Below, one piece after another: positions 45,127-54,758 of a stretch of DNA of 64,000 bases. Below the pieces are notes generated by a model. That model saw nothing but the letters and a program-made list of their open reading frames with translations, made no database searches and had not been told where the DNA came from. The position numbers were made by a program, and so were the translations under genes. Position 1 is the first letter of the stretch. The number at the start of each line of letters is the position of its first letter. This DNA comes from Sphingomonas sp. Leaf357 (lineage in GTDB: Bacteria; Pseudomonadota; Alphaproteobacteria; Sphingomonadales; Sphingomonadaceae): assembly GCF_001423845.1 (NCBI RefSeq), contig NZ_LMPM01000002.1, positions 620,001-684,000 of the forward strand, read 5' to 3'.

Positions 45127-47058
45127 ATGACATCGAACACGGTTTTCGCAGTGCTGGCTTTTGCCATTCCGCTGTCCTTCATCTCCGCCATCGCGCCCGC
45201 TGCCGATGCGCCCGCGCCGCCACCCCCGCTGGAAGCGTTCGCCGAACTTCCCTTCATGGACGGCCCGCGATTGTCGCCCGACGGCACGAAGGTCGCCGCG
45301 CGCATCTCGGTTGGCGGCACGCAGCGGTTCGCGATCATCCCGCTCGGCGATGTCTCCAAGGCGCACACGATCACGACCGGCGACAACGATCTCAACGGCT
45401 GGGCCTGGGTCAACGAGGATTGGCTGGTCGCGCGGCTCGGCGGCATGAGCGCGGTACAGGGCGACAAATGGTATCTGCGCCGCGCCGTCGGCATCAAGGC
45501 GGACGCCACCAAGGTGGTTCAGCTCGGCAACGATGCGGCGCAGAATGCCGACGATATCCTGTGGATCGCGCACGACGGATCGCCGCATGTGCGCATCGCC
45601 ATGCAGACGTCGATCTTCAGCGACGATAGCGGCTTCTGGCCCCTGGTGCGCGATTTCGACGTGTCCACCGGGCGCAGCAAGGTGGTGCAGCCCTCGATCG
45701 GCAATGTCATGAACTGGCAGGTCGATGGCACCGGCACCGTCCGTCTCGGCCTATCCTATCAGGACGGTTCGCGCGCCTACCGCGTGCTCTATCGCGACGC
45801 CGCGGGCCAGTCCTTCCGCACGATCGACAAGGCACGCGGCAGCGCCGCGTCGCTCGGCGCGACGCCCGCTTTGTTCCTTGCCGAGCCGGGCAAGGCCGTC
45901 GCCTGGAGCGACGACGACGGGTTCGATGCGCTGTACAGCTATGATCTGGCCACGCTGAAGACCGGCGCCAAGCTGTTCGGCGCGCCCGGCAACGATCTGG
46001 ACGAACTGATCTCGGACGATCTCGGCACCCGCCTGCTCGGCGTCCGCTACACCGACACGCGCTCGCGCACCCACTGGTTCGATCCGGCAATGGCCAAGAT
46101 CCAGAGCGACATCGACAAGGCCGTGGGCGCTCGGGAGGGGCGGATCGTCTCCTGGAACCGCGACTTCACCGTCCTGATCGTCCGCATCGGCAATGCCAGC
46201 AATGCCGGCCAATATTACGTCTACACCGTGGACGACGGCACGATGCGCATCCTGGCGCGGGTCAGCAACTCGCTCGGATCGAAATCCTATGCGCCGGTGA
46301 AGACGATCCAATACAAGGCGCGGGACGGTCTGGAGATCTCCGCCGTGCTCACCCTGCCCCAGGGCAAGCCGGCGAAGAACCTGCCGCTGATCCTGATGCC
46401 GCACGGCGGCCCGGCGGCGCGCGACGACGAAAGCTGGGACTGGTGGGCGCAATTTCTCGCCAGCCGCGGCTATGCCGTGCTGCAACCCAATTATCGCGGA
46501 TCGACCGGCTACGGCACCGCGTTCCAGGCCAAGGGTAAAGGCCAATGGGGCCTCGCCATGCAGGACGACCTGACCGATGCGGTGCGCTGGGCCGCGACCA
46601 GCGGCCTGGCCGCTCCCGATCGGGTCTGCATCGTCGGCGGATCCTATGGCGGCTATGCGGCGCTGCGCGCGGCCCAGCGCGACAAGGGTGTCTATCGCTG
46701 CGCCGTCTCGTTCGCCGGCGTGTCCGACATGCCGGCGATGCTGCGCTACGATGGCAGCTTCTTGAATGGCGGCCGGTCGAAGGACTATCTGCGCGCCCAG
46801 GCACCCGATTTGAAAGGCGTATCGCCGATCAACTTCGCCGGAGACGTTTCGATTCCGCTGCTGCTGGTGCACGGCAAGGCGGACACCGTCGTGCCTGTCG
46901 CCCAATCGCGCGACATGGCGCAGAAGCTGAAGGCCGGCAACAAGCCGGTCCGCTATGTCGAACAACCCAAAGGCGACCACCATTTTTCCCGACAGGAGGA
47001 TCGCGTGCAGTTCCTGAAGGAATTGGAGGCGTTCCTGCAGGCGAACAATCCGGCTTAG
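45127..47058 (+). CDS. S9 family (prolyl oligopeptidase-type) peptidase, exported
   Basis: A 643-residue protein with an N-terminal signal peptide (VFAVLAFAIPLSFISAIAPAADA), a beta-propeller-like region (40-390) and a C-terminal alpha/beta hydrolase domain. The triad reads GGSYGGY (Ser506), LLVHGKADTVVP (Asp) and PKGDHHF (His), typical of S9C acylaminoacyl peptidases/oligopeptidases. It is expected to cleave short peptides in the periplasm. It stands alone between the hppA terminator and the RM gene. Confidence 0.9.
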   Translation: MTSNTVFAVLAFAIPLSFISAIAPAADAPAPPPPLEAFAELPFMDGPRLSPDGTKVAARISVGGTQRFAIIPLGDVSKAHTITTGDNDLNGWAWVNEDWLVARLGGMSAVQGDKWYLRRAVGIKADATKVVQLGNDAAQNADDILWIAHDGSPHVRIAMQTSIFSDDSGFWPLVRDFDVSTGRSKVVQPSIGNVMNWQVDGTGTVRLGLSYQDGSRAYRVLYRDAAGQSFRTIDKARGSAASLGATPALFLAEPGKAVAWSDDDGFDALYSYDLATLKTGAKLFGAPGNDLDELISDDLGTRLLGVRYTDTRSRTHWFDPAMAKIQSDIDKAVGAREGRIVSWNRDFTVLIVRIGNASNAGQYYVYTVDDGTMRILARVSNSLGSKSYAPVKTIQYKARDGLEISAVLTLPQGKPAKNLPLILMPHGGPAARDDESWDWWAQFLASRGYAVLQPNYRGSTGYGTAFQAKGKGQWGLAMQDDLTDAVRWAATSGLAAPDRVCIVGGSYGGYAALRAAQRDKGVYRCAVSFAGVSDMPAMLRYDGSFLNGGRSKDYLRAQAPDLKGVSPINFAGDVSIPLLLVHGKADTVVPVAQSRDMAQKLKAGNKPVRYVEQPKGDHHFSRQEDRVQFLKELEAFLQANNPA

Positions 47059-47243
47059 GGTGCGGGGAAGCGAGCCGGCCCCGGCCCGCTACCGCCCTGC
47101 CCCCGGACACCTCCGTAATGGTCCAAACCCGCCTTTGAGAAGGGCGATGCATTCCCAACCCTGAGTCCCGCAACGACTCGGGCCGAATTCATGATCTTCC
47201 TGTTCTGTTCACGGCGCATTGCCCGTTCCGCCGGCGGCCACGC

Positions 47244-50200
47244 ATGAACATTCAATCCTATCTGGATGAAGTTCGCGCCAAATATGCCAGCGGCCAGGCG
47301 ACCGAGCACAGTTACCGCCCCGCGCTCGAAACGCTGTTCCGCTCGATCGATCCCGAACTGGAAATCATCAACGAACCGCGCCGGGTCGCGGTCGGCGCGC
47401 CCGATTTCGTGTTCAACCGCAAGGGCATCAGCATCGGCTGGGCCGAGGCGAAGGATGTCGGCCGCGACATCACCCGCTTCCGCACGGGCGACTATGGCAG
47501 GGAACAGAAGGACCGCTACCGCAAGGGGCTGCCCAACCTGATCTACACCAACGGCATCGACTTCGAATTCCTGCGCGAGGGGGACCGGATCAACTTCGTC
47601 TCGATCGCCGATCTCCTGCCGTCGCTCCCGGCAAGGCCCGATCGCTTCGACGAACTGTCGCGCAACTTGCGGTCGTTCGCACAGGCCACGCCGATCAGCA
47701 TCCGCTCTGCCGCGAAACTGGCCCAGATGATGGCCGGCAAGGCGGCGATCATCAAGGACGTGCTGGGCCAGTTGCTGCACGACGACACGGCGCTGCGCAG
47801 CGCGCTCGGCGGCCAGTATCGCGCGTTCAAGGCCGAACTGCTGCCGCATATGGACATCGACGAATTCGCCGATCTCTATGCCGAGACGATCACCTACGGC
47901 ATGTTCGCCGCGCGGCTGCACGACGATAGCCTCGAAACGTTCAGCCGCAGCGAGGCGCTGCAGCACCTGCCGCGCTCGAACCCGTTCCTGCGCAGCCTGT
48001 TCGGCTATATCGCCGGCCCGGATCTGGACGATCGCATCGCCTGGATCATCGACGATCTCGCCGATATCCTTCGCGCGTCGGACCCCAGGATGCTGTTCCG
48101 CGATTTCGGCAAATTCACCGCGCGCAACGATCCCTTCGTCCATTTCTACGAAGACTTCCTCAAGGAATACAATCCGAAGAAGCGCAAGAGCCGAGGCGTC
48201 TGGTACACGCCGGAACCGGTGGTCGACTTCATCGTCCGCGCGGTCGACGATGTTCTGAAGACCGAATTCGGTCTGCCCGACGGTCTCGCCGACACCAGCA
48301 AGGTGACGGTCGATTACGATACCGGCACCAACGATGCGAAGGGCCGTCCGCGCCTGATCCGCAAGGACGTGCACCGCGTGCAGATCCTCGATCCGGCGAC
48401 CGGCACCGGCACCTTCTTGGCCAAGGCGGTGCAGACGATCGCCGACCGCGTCAAATCGCGCGCACCGGGCAAATGGTCCGGCTATGTCGAACGCGAACTG
48501 ATCCCGCGCATCCACGGCTTCGAACTGCTCATGGCCAGCTACGCGATGTGCCACATGAAGCTCGACATGCAGTTGCGCGAAACCGGCTACAGGCCGAGCG
48601 CCAGTCCCCCGCGCCTGTCGGTCTGGCTGACCAACGCGCTGGAACCCGGCGAACGCGAGGTCCGCGACCTGTTCTTCACCGCGCTGGTCGACGAAGCGCG
48701 CGGCGCGAGCGAGGTGAAGCGCAATACCCCGATCATGTGCATCATCGGCAACCCGCCATATTCGGGCGAAAGCGCGAATACGGGCGCATGGATCACCGGG
48801 CTGATGGACGCCTACAAGCGCGAACCCGGCGGCAAGCAGCGGTTGAACGAACGCCAGACCCGCTGGCTGCTCGACGATTACGTAAAATTCCTCCGCCTGG
48901 CCGAAGCGACGATCGCGCGCAGCGAGGGCGGCGGCGTGCTGGGCTTCATCACCAACCACGGCTATCTCGACAACCCCACGTTCCGCGGCATGCGCTGGCA
49001 CCTATTGCGAAGCTTCGATGCGATCCACGTGCTGGATCTGCACGGCAACGCGAAGAAGAAGGAAACCGGACCCGGCGGCGCGACGGACAAGAACGTGTTC
49101 GACATCCAGCAGGGCGTGGCGATCATCATCGCCATCCGCCGGGCGGGCAAGAAACGCGATGGCCTCGGGACCATCCATCACGGCGATGTCTGGGGTAGCC
49201 GTGACGACAAATACGATGCCTTATGGGGCGGCACGCCGGAGTCGCTGTCAGATACCATTCTGGCCGCGACGGAGCCGGCGCACGCCTTCGTTCCGCGCGA
49301 CGCATCGAAACTGGCGGCATACGAGCTCGGCTTCTCGCTCGGCAAATTGTTCAAGACGGCCTCCGCCGGTATCCTGACGGCACGAGACGCGCTGTCGATC
49401 GATCACGACCGCAGCGACTTGTGGCAACGCATCAACCATATCGCCGTCACCGATGTCGACACCCTGCGCAGGCACTATGCGGTCGGCAAGGATAGCCGGA
49501 GCTGGTCGCTGGCCGGGGCGAAAGCCGATGTCGTCGCCAATCTGGATAGCCGGCGATTGTGCCGGGTCGTGCATCGTCCCCTGGACATGCGCTGGACGTT
49601 CTACACCGGCACCACCAAGGGGCTACACTTCTTTCCCGCCGACAAGGTTTCGGACAGTCTGTTCGCCGCGGATACGATCGCGCTGCTGACACCGAAGCAG
49701 ACGAAGGAGCAGAGCGGTGCCTTCGTCATCGATACGATAGCGACCCACAAATCCTACAGTGCCTATGACATCACGTCGGTGATGCCGCTCTACATCACTG
49801 CGCGGACGCCGCAGGGCGGGCAAGGGAAGCTGTCCGGCCATGGTCGGGCGCTGAACTTGGACGCGAAGATCTACGCCGCGATCTGCAAGGCCGCCGGTCT
49901 CAAACCCTCGCCCGACGCCGGCACCGGCACCGGCAATGCCTTCCGCACCGCCACGGGTGCCGCCCGGCCGGCCGAGGTCAAGGTGTTCGATTACATCTAC
50001 GCCGTGCTGCACGCACCCGCTTACCGCGAAACCTATGCCGAGTTCCTCAAGATCGACTTCCCCCGGATCCCCTATCCGCGCGATGCAAAGACATTCGCCG
50101 TCATCTCCGACCAGGGCGAAGCTCTGCGTCGCCTGCACCTGATGGAGCCGGATGCGATCGGCGACACGCCTTACGCCTATCGCGGCGATGGCGACGACGT

Positions 50201-50447
50201 GGTCGCGCCCGGCTTCCCCAAGTTCGAGAAAGGGCGTGTGCGGATCAACCCCGATCAGTTCTTCGATGCGGTTCCGGCGATCGCATGGTCGGCCCATATC
50301 GGCGGATATCAGCCGGCACAGAAATGGCTGAAGGACCGGCGCGGGCGCAGCTTGTCATGGGACGATATCGGCCATTATCAGCGCATCGTGAAGATTCTCG
50401 CCGAAACCGATCGGATCATGGCGGGGATCGTCGTGCCGCTCGAATAA
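47244..50447 (+). CDS. single-chain restriction-modification enzyme (type ISP/IIG-like)
   Basis: A 1067-residue protein. Residues about 45-75 hold a PD-(D/E)xK nuclease motif (GAPDFVF ... GWAEAKD); residues 320-520 form an N6-adenine methyltransferase with motif I DPATGTGTF (from residue 383) and motif IV NPPY (503); the C-terminal 450 residues are likely target recognition. No SF2 helicase motifs are seen, unlike full type ISP enzymes, so it may cut near its site without translocation. No separate specificity or methylase gene is adjacent, consistent with a self-contained system. No good Shine-Dalgarno before ATG 47244. It is placed between housekeeping genes. Confidence 0.85.
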   Translation: MNIQSYLDEVRAKYASGQATEHSYRPALETLFRSIDPELEIINEPRRVAVGAPDFVFNRKGISIGWAEAKDVGRDITRFRTGDYGREQKDRYRKGLPNLIYTNGIDFEFLREGDRINFVSIADLLPSLPARPDRFDELSRNLRSFAQATPISIRSAAKLAQMMAGKAAIIKDVLGQLLHDDTALRSALGGQYRAFKAELLPHMDIDEFADLYAETITYGMFAARLHDDSLETFSRSEALQHLPRSNPFLRSLFGYIAGPDLDDRIAWIIDDLADILRASDPRMLFRDFGKFTARNDPFVHFYEDFLKEYNPKKRKSRGVWYTPEPVVDFIVRAVDDVLKTEFGLPDGLADTSKVTVDYDTGTNDAKGRPRLIRKDVHRVQILDPATGTGTFLAKAVQTIADRVKSRAPGKWSGYVERELIPRIHGFELLMASYAMCHMKLDMQLRETGYRPSASPPRLSVWLTNALEPGEREVRDLFFTALVDEARGASEVKRNTPIMCIIGNPPYSGESANTGAWITGLMDAYKREPGGKQRLNERQTRWLLDDYVKFLRLAEATIARSEGGGVLGFITNHGYLDNPTFRGMRWHLLRSFDAIHVLDLHGNAKKKETGPGGATDKNVFDIQQGVAIIIAIRRAGKKRDGLGTIHHGDVWGSRDDKYDALWGGTPESLSDTILAATEPAHAFVPRDASKLAAYELGFSLGKLFKTASAGILTARDALSIDHDRSDLWQRINHIAVTDVDTLRRHYAVGKDSRSWSLAGAKADVVANLDSRRLCRVVHRPLDMRWTFYTGTTKGLHFFPADKVSDSLFAADTIALLTPKQTKEQSGAFVIDTIATHKSYSAYDITSVMPLYITARTPQGGQGKLSGHGRALNLDAKIYAAICKAAGLKPSPDAGTGTGNAFRTATGAARPAEVKVFDYIYAVLHAPAYRETYAEFLKIDFPRIPYPRDAKTFAVISDQGEALRRLHLMEPDAIGDTPYAYRGDGDDVVAPGFPKFEKGRVRINPDQFFDAVPAIAWSAHIGGYQPAQKWLKDRRGRSLSWDDIGHYQRIVKILAETDRIMAGIVVPLE

Positions 50448-50590
50448 ATCGGCTCGCGAAAGGCGGCGGGCGCTGTCCTACAAGGAGCCGAGGCGGTAAA
50501 AGCGTATCGAACCCGCTCCGTTCTTTCTCATCCCCGCCACCCGACAGCATCGCGCCCGGCCGCGCTTCCCGCCGCGCCGCAGCCGATACC

Positions 50591-50655
50591 GTGTGAACTT
50601 CAGTGAACTTCGCGGCCCTCACCCAGGCATACCGTGTCGACTTGTGTGAACTTCG
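50591..50655. repeat. GTGAACTTC repeats upstream of infA
   Basis: GTGTGAACTTC at 50591, AGTGAACTTCG at 50602 and GTGTGAACTTCG at 50644: three direct copies of GTGAACTTC in the infA leader. They may be a binding site or a small decayed repeat; they are also in-frame codons of an open frame, so coincidence is possible. Confidence 0.55.
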
Positions 50656-50734
50656 GCCCGCCGCTTCCCTTTTCGTGCATCATCCGCTAAGGGCCGCGCT
50701 CCAAGATTTCCCCCGAAAATTACCAGAGGTTTGT

Positions 50735-50953
50735 TTGGCCAAGGAAGAACTGCTCGAAATGCGCGGCCAGGTGGTGGAGCTTTTGCCCAACGCCATGTTC
50801 CGCGTGAAGCTCGAAAACGATCACGAAATTCTCGGCCATACCGCCGGCAAGATGCGCAAGAACCGCATCCGCGTGCTGGTGGGGGACGAAGTGCTGGTCG
50901 AACTCACGCCCTACGATCTCACCAAGGGCCGCATCACCTACCGCTTCAAGTAA
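50735..50953 (+). CDS. infA: translation initiation factor IF-1
   Basis: A 72-residue IF-1 matching the family from the first residue: [71 protein letters not shown]. It starts at TTG 50735 with AGAGG 5 bases before; no ATG exists in frame at that place, so the rare start is well supported. It heads the infA-maf-RNase E/G-yacG-tRNA-Phe group. Confidence 0.95.
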   Translation: MAKEELLEMRGQVVELLPNAMFRVKLENDHEILGHTAGKMRKNRIRVLVGDEVLVELTPYDLTKGRITYRFK

Positions 50954-50977
50954 ACGGCTAGGTTCGCCTTCCCAAAC

Positions 50978-51120
50978 CGTTCGTGCTGAGTAGAGACCGA
51001 GTAGCCGAAGGCGTATCGAGGGCTCGTATCGAAGCACCGTTGGAGCGCGTGACGCCTGTCCTTCGATACGCCCTCTCGATACGCCCTGCGGGCTACTCGA
51101 TGGCTACTCGGGACGAACGG
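50978..51120. repeat. REP-like inverted repeat, family F, between infA and maf
   Basis: CCGTTCGTGCTGAGTAG... at 50978 and its imperfect complement ending ...CTACTCGGGACGAACGG at 51120, with inner pairs GGCGTATCGAGGG / CCTCTCGATACGCC. This is the element type often seen between sphingomonad genes. It occupies the whole gap. Confidence 0.75.
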
Positions 51121-51136
51121 GCGCGAGCAGGTAGGA

Positions 51137-51721
51137 ATGACAGACTCCATCCCCCACCTCGTCCTCGCCTCCACGTCGCCCCGCCGTCTGGAGCTGCTCG
51201 CCCGTATCGGCATCGCGCCTGCGCGCCTCGCCGCGCCGGACGTGGACGAGGATCCGCTGCCGGGTGAAGCGCCCCGCCTTTATGTGCTGCGCATCGCCAC
51301 CGCCAAGGCGCATGCGGTGGAGCGCGCCGCGAACGAGGTGATCCTGTCCGGCGACACGACCATCGCGGTCGGCCGCCGTATCCTGGGCAAGCCGGAGGAC
51401 GAGGCGGACCTGCGCCGCATGCTCGGCCTGCTGTCCGGCCGTCGCCACCACTGCCTGTCCGCCGTCTGCGTCATCGACACCGCCGGCACGGCGCGCACGC
51501 GTCTGTCCGACACGACCATAGCCTTTAAGCCGCTCTCGCCCGCCGAGATCGACGCCTATGTCGCCAGCGGCGAAGGCATGGGCAAGGCCGGCGGCTATGC
51601 GATCCAGGGGCGCGCCGAGGCCTGGGTGCGGATGCTCTCGGGCAGCCACTCGGGCGTCGTCGGTCTGCCGCTGTTCGAGACGCGCGCCTTGCTCGGCAGC
51701 GCGGGCGTCCCACTTGCCTGA
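51137..51721 (+). CDS. Maf-like nucleotide pyrophosphatase
   Basis: A 194-residue Maf/Ham1-type protein: LVLASTSPRRLELLARIGI at the N-terminus, VILSGDTTIAV, YVASGEGMGKAGGYAIQGRA and GSHSGVVGLPLFET at the end. These enzymes hydrolyse non-canonical or modified NTPs. The next gene starts inside its last codons, the usual maf-RNase E/G order of alphaproteobacteria. Confidence 0.9.
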   Translation: MTDSIPHLVLASTSPRRLELLARIGIAPARLAAPDVDEDPLPGEAPRLYVLRIATAKAHAVERAANEVILSGDTTIAVGRRILGKPEDEADLRRMLGLLSGRRHHCLSAVCVIDTAGTARTRLSDTTIAFKPLSPAEIDAYVASGEGMGKAGGYAIQGRAEAWVRMLSGSHSGVVGLPLFETRALLGSAGVPLA

Positions 51722-52664
51722 ATGGCTCTACGAAGCCGGCATCGGCGAAGCCCGCGCCGCCTTGGTCGCGGACAATCGCATCCTCAAGGTGCGAATCGAG
51801 CCCGATGATGGCGCCGTCCGCGTCGGCACCGTCACCCCCGCCCGCCTGATCGAGATCACCCGCCCGGGCCGCGAAGGCCGCATCACGCTGGACGACGGCG
51901 GCGAGGCCACGTTTTCCCCCCTGCCGCCCGGGATCACGCAGGGGAGCCGCCTGACGGTCCGAATCGTCCGCGCGGCGATCCCGGAGGCCGGCCGACCCAA
52001 ACGCCCCCGCGCCGCGCCCACCGACGAAGCGCCCGGCCCCGGCCCCGACCTCCTCGCCCGCATCACCGCCACCGGCCACCCTGTCCGCACGCTGCGCGCC
52101 CACGAACCGGATGCGCTCGAACAGTCCGGCTGGTCAGAGGTGCTGGAAGAGGCCCTGACCGGCGAGATCGCCTTTGCCGGCGGCGCGCTGCGCATGACGC
52201 CGACTCCGGCGATGACCCTGTTCGACGTGGACGGCACCGGCGACCTCGATTCGCTCGCTCTCGCCGCCGCGACCGCCGTGGCCGAGGCGATCGTGCGCCA
52301 CGATATCGGCGGGTCGATCGGCATCGACTTCCCCACGATCACCGGCAAGGCCCCGCGCCTGGCCGTCGCCGGCGCGATCGACGACGCGCTGCCCGGGCCG
52401 TTCGAACGCACCGCGGTCAACGGCTTCGGCTTCCTGCAGATCGTGCGTCCGCGGATCCACGCCTCGCTGCCCGAACGGCTGCGCGCCGATCCGTCCGCCG
52501 CGAAGGCCCGCGCCCTGCTGCGTCAGATCGAACGCACCCCGCCCCCGGTACCGCGCCGGCACCGCGTCTCCGCCCGCCTGCTTGCCACGCTCGCCGCGCA
52601 CCCCACATGGGTGGAAGACCTCGCCCGCCGCACCGGCGTGGTGCCGACCTTCGAGCTGGAATGA
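51714..52664 (+). CDS. ribonuclease E/G-like protein
   Basis: A 316-residue protein of the short RNase E/G group found after maf. The N-terminus PEWLYEAGIGEARAALVADNRILKVRIE leads into an S1-like part; the metal-site aspartates appear in LFDVDG and GGSIGIDFPTI. It starts at TTG 51714 inside the end of maf (8-base overlap); no ATG is available. It lacks the zinc-link and degradosome scaffold of full RNase E, so it is a reduced member whose activity may differ. Confidence 0.8.
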   Translation: MPEWLYEAGIGEARAALVADNRILKVRIEPDDGAVRVGTVTPARLIEITRPGREGRITLDDGGEATFSPLPPGITQGSRLTVRIVRAAIPEAGRPKRPRAAPTDEAPGPGPDLLARITATGHPVRTLRAHEPDALEQSGWSEVLEEALTGEIAFAGGALRMTPTPAMTLFDVDGTGDLDSLALAAATAVAEAIVRHDIGGSIGIDFPTITGKAPRLAVAGAIDDALPGPFERTAVNGFGFLQIVRPRIHASLPERLRADPSAAKARALLRQIERTPPPVPRRHRVSARLLATLAAHPTWVEDLARRTGVVPTFELE

Positions 52665-52864
52665 CGATGGCCAAGACTGACGCCTGCCCGATCTGCGGCA
52701 AACCCCCCGCCGGAACCCACAAGCCGTTCTGCAGCCAGGGGTGCCGCGACCGCGATCTGCTGCAATGGCTGGGCGAGGGGTATCGCATCCCGGCCGGCCC
52801 TTTGAACGTCGATGAAGCGGATAGTCTGCCGGATGGGCTGGACAGCCGTGGGTCCGCCGACTAA
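52661..52864 (+). CDS. yacG: DNA gyrase inhibitor / zinc protein YacG
   Basis: A 67-residue YacG with the four-cysteine zinc site CPICGKPP ... FCSQGCRDRDLLQWLGEGYRIP. YacG binds GyrB and inhibits gyrase. The ATG at 52661 overlaps the previous stop (ATGA); ATG 52667 is an equally possible start and would give 65 residues. Confidence 0.88.
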   Translation: MTMAKTDACPICGKPPAGTHKPFCSQGCRDRDLLQWLGEGYRIPAGPLNVDEADSLPDGLDSRGSAD

Positions 52865-52893
52865 GAGCGCGCTTCCGATCGAAAGATCGGTGT

Positions 52894-52969
52894 GCCCGAG
52901 TAGCTCAGTTGGTAGAGCACACGATTGAAAATCGTGGTGTCGGTGGTTCGAACCCGCCCTCGGGCACCA
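52894..52969 (+). tRNA. tRNA-Phe(GAA)
   Basis: A complete cloverleaf with acceptor GCCCGAG / CTCGGGC, D arm GCTCAGTTGGTAGAGC, anticodon loop TGAAAAT (anticodon GAA, Phe), T loop GGTTCGAACC and an encoded CCA. It closes the infA-maf-yacG group, a common order in alphaproteobacteria. Confidence 0.97.
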
Positions 52970-53299
52970 CTCCTTTCTTGTCGGCGCAGGTCCGCGGAAA
53001 GAGAGCGGTGGTTGCCCCCTTACGATCGGACGCGCGTTCGACCTTGGCAGCGAAAAACGAAGCCGGGTTTGGCCGGTATCCAAGCGACCGCCACGCGCTC
53101 GGAAGCGCCGCACGTCGATGCGCACCGCAAGCTCGCCCTGCAGAACCAGCCATCTTCAAAAATTTGATCTGGAAAGGCCGCAAGGACGGGCCGGTACGGC
53201 ACCGCATTGACACGATAGCCGACACCGGTTCTATATATCTCACCAATAGCATTGATGATCCCCGTCGAATGGGGGCTGTGCTGGAGCGGAGAGATACTC
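52970..53299 (+). promoter_or_regulatory. 330-bp gap with a likely promoter for the MFS gene
   Basis: No gene is seen here. TTGACA at 53207-53212 is followed after 17 bases by TCTATA, or after 19 by TATATA (53232-53237), a good sigma-70-like promoter 63 bp before the MFS start. The rest of the gap shows nothing recognisable. Confidence 0.5.
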
Positions 53300-54733
53300 A
53301 TGGCCAGCAAGACCTACGGAGCGGACGAAGCGATCCCGATCGCTGCGGAAGAGAGCTATCCGTCCGCCGCCTATGGCTGGTTCGTCGTCTTCGTCCTGAC
53401 CGTGGCGTATGTCTTCTCGTTCCTCGACCGCCAGATCCTGAGCCTTCTCGTGGAACCGATGAAGCGCGATCTCGCGCTCAGCGATACGCAGATCAGCCTG
53501 TTGCAGGGATTGGCCTTCGCCTTGTGCAACGTGCTGGTGGGGCTGCCGCTCGGCCGCCTCGTCGATTCGAAACGGCGCACCTGGCTCGTCGCCGGCGGCA
53601 TCGGCTTCTGGAGCCTCGCCACCGCCGGCTGCGGGCTCGTGCGGAGCTACGGCGCCCTGCTCGCCTTGCGCATGGGCGTGGGTGCGGGCGAGGCCGTCCT
53701 GACGCCGGCGGCGAACTCGCTGATCGGCGATCATTTCCCGCCCCACAAGGTCGGCCTGCCATTGGCGGTGTACAGTATCGGGATCTATATCGGCGGTGGT
53801 CTGGCGCTCGTGATCGGTGCGACGATCATCGCCGGAACCCTGAAATCCGGCCCGACATTGCTGCCGTTGATCGGCGAGATCAGGCCCTGGCAAACTGTCT
53901 TCCTGATCATCGGCCTGCCCGGTCTGCTGGTCGCGTTGGTGGCATTGTGCCTGCGCGAACCTCGTCGCACGGGTGCGGTGCATTCGGTGACCGCCGCCGA
54001 TGGCAGCCAGGTCGCCGCGGCCCTGCCGCTGCGCGACGTGCTCGCCTATCTCCGGGCGAACAAGCGCGCCTTCCTGGCGATCAACCTGTTCATGGGCTTC
54101 TCCGCGGTCGCGGGCTACGGCGTGGCGGCCTGGGTTCCCACGATGTTCATCCGGCGTCACGGATGGAGCGCCGTCGAGATCGGCCACATCTACGGCGTGC
54201 TGCTACTGACCTTCGGCACCGCCGGCGTGTTGTGCGGCGGGTGGCTCGGCGACGTGATGACCCGGCGTCGCGGCGCCTCGGGCCGGCTGCGCGCGGCCGT
54301 GTGGGTGAAGCTGGCGACGATCCCGCTGATCTTCGGCTATACGCTGCTCCCGAACGGATCCTGGGCGCTCGTGCCGCTGGCCGGCGCGGTCTTCCTGCCG
54401 ACGTTCCTGAACGGCCTCAGCCCCGCGATCATCCAGCAGATGGTGCCGAACCAGATGCGCGGCACCGCGATCTCGATCTCGCTCCTGGTCATCAACCTGC
54501 TCGGTCTCGGCCTGGGGCCGACGCTGATCGCGTTGATGACCGACCGGGTCTTCCACGATCCGGCGATGATCCATCTCGCGATCCTGGCCGTCAGCGTCGC
54601 GATGCTGCTCCTGTCGCTCACCTGCCTGCTGATCGGCTATCGGCCTTATCTCGCGCTGGTCGAACGGCTCGGGCACGCGCGCCTGGCATCCGCCGGCCCG
54701 CCCGTGGCGGTCGACGGGGCCGCTGTACCTTGA
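53300..54733 (+). CDS. MFS transporter (spinster-like)
   Basis: A 477-residue major facilitator with 12 hydrophobic segments. The start FVVFVLTVAYVFSFLDRQILSLLVEPMKRDLALSDTQISLLQGLAFALCN and GLPLGRLVDSKRRT (loop 2-3 motif A) match the spinster-type subgroup common in sphingomonads. It probably moves an organic acid or similar compound; substrate unknown. GGAG is 9 bases before ATG. It precedes a TetR gene by 25 bp and belongs to the uptake cluster with the TonB receptor. Confidence 0.88.
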   Translation: MASKTYGADEAIPIAAEESYPSAAYGWFVVFVLTVAYVFSFLDRQILSLLVEPMKRDLALSDTQISLLQGLAFALCNVLVGLPLGRLVDSKRRTWLVAGGIGFWSLATAGCGLVRSYGALLALRMGVGAGEAVLTPAANSLIGDHFPPHKVGLPLAVYSIGIYIGGGLALVIGATIIAGTLKSGPTLLPLIGEIRPWQTVFLIIGLPGLLVALVALCLREPRRTGAVHSVTAADGSQVAAALPLRDVLAYLRANKRAFLAINLFMGFSAVAGYGVAAWVPTMFIRRHGWSAVEIGHIYGVLLLTFGTAGVLCGGWLGDVMTRRRGASGRLRAAVWVKLATIPLIFGYTLLPNGSWALVPLAGAVFLPTFLNGLSPAIIQQMVPNQMRGTAISISLLVINLLGLGLGPTLIALMTDRVFHDPAMIHLAILAVSVAMLLLSLTCLLIGYRPYLALVERLGHARLASAGPPVAVDGAAVP

Positions 54734-54758
54734 TGATCGCAGACGATATGCCGGAGGG

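Noticed and set aside
42691..45588. 965-residue open frame antisense to hppA and neighbours
   Set aside because: It mirrors GC-rich codons of hppA and has a His/Arg/Asp-rich composition with no domain; a shadow frame.
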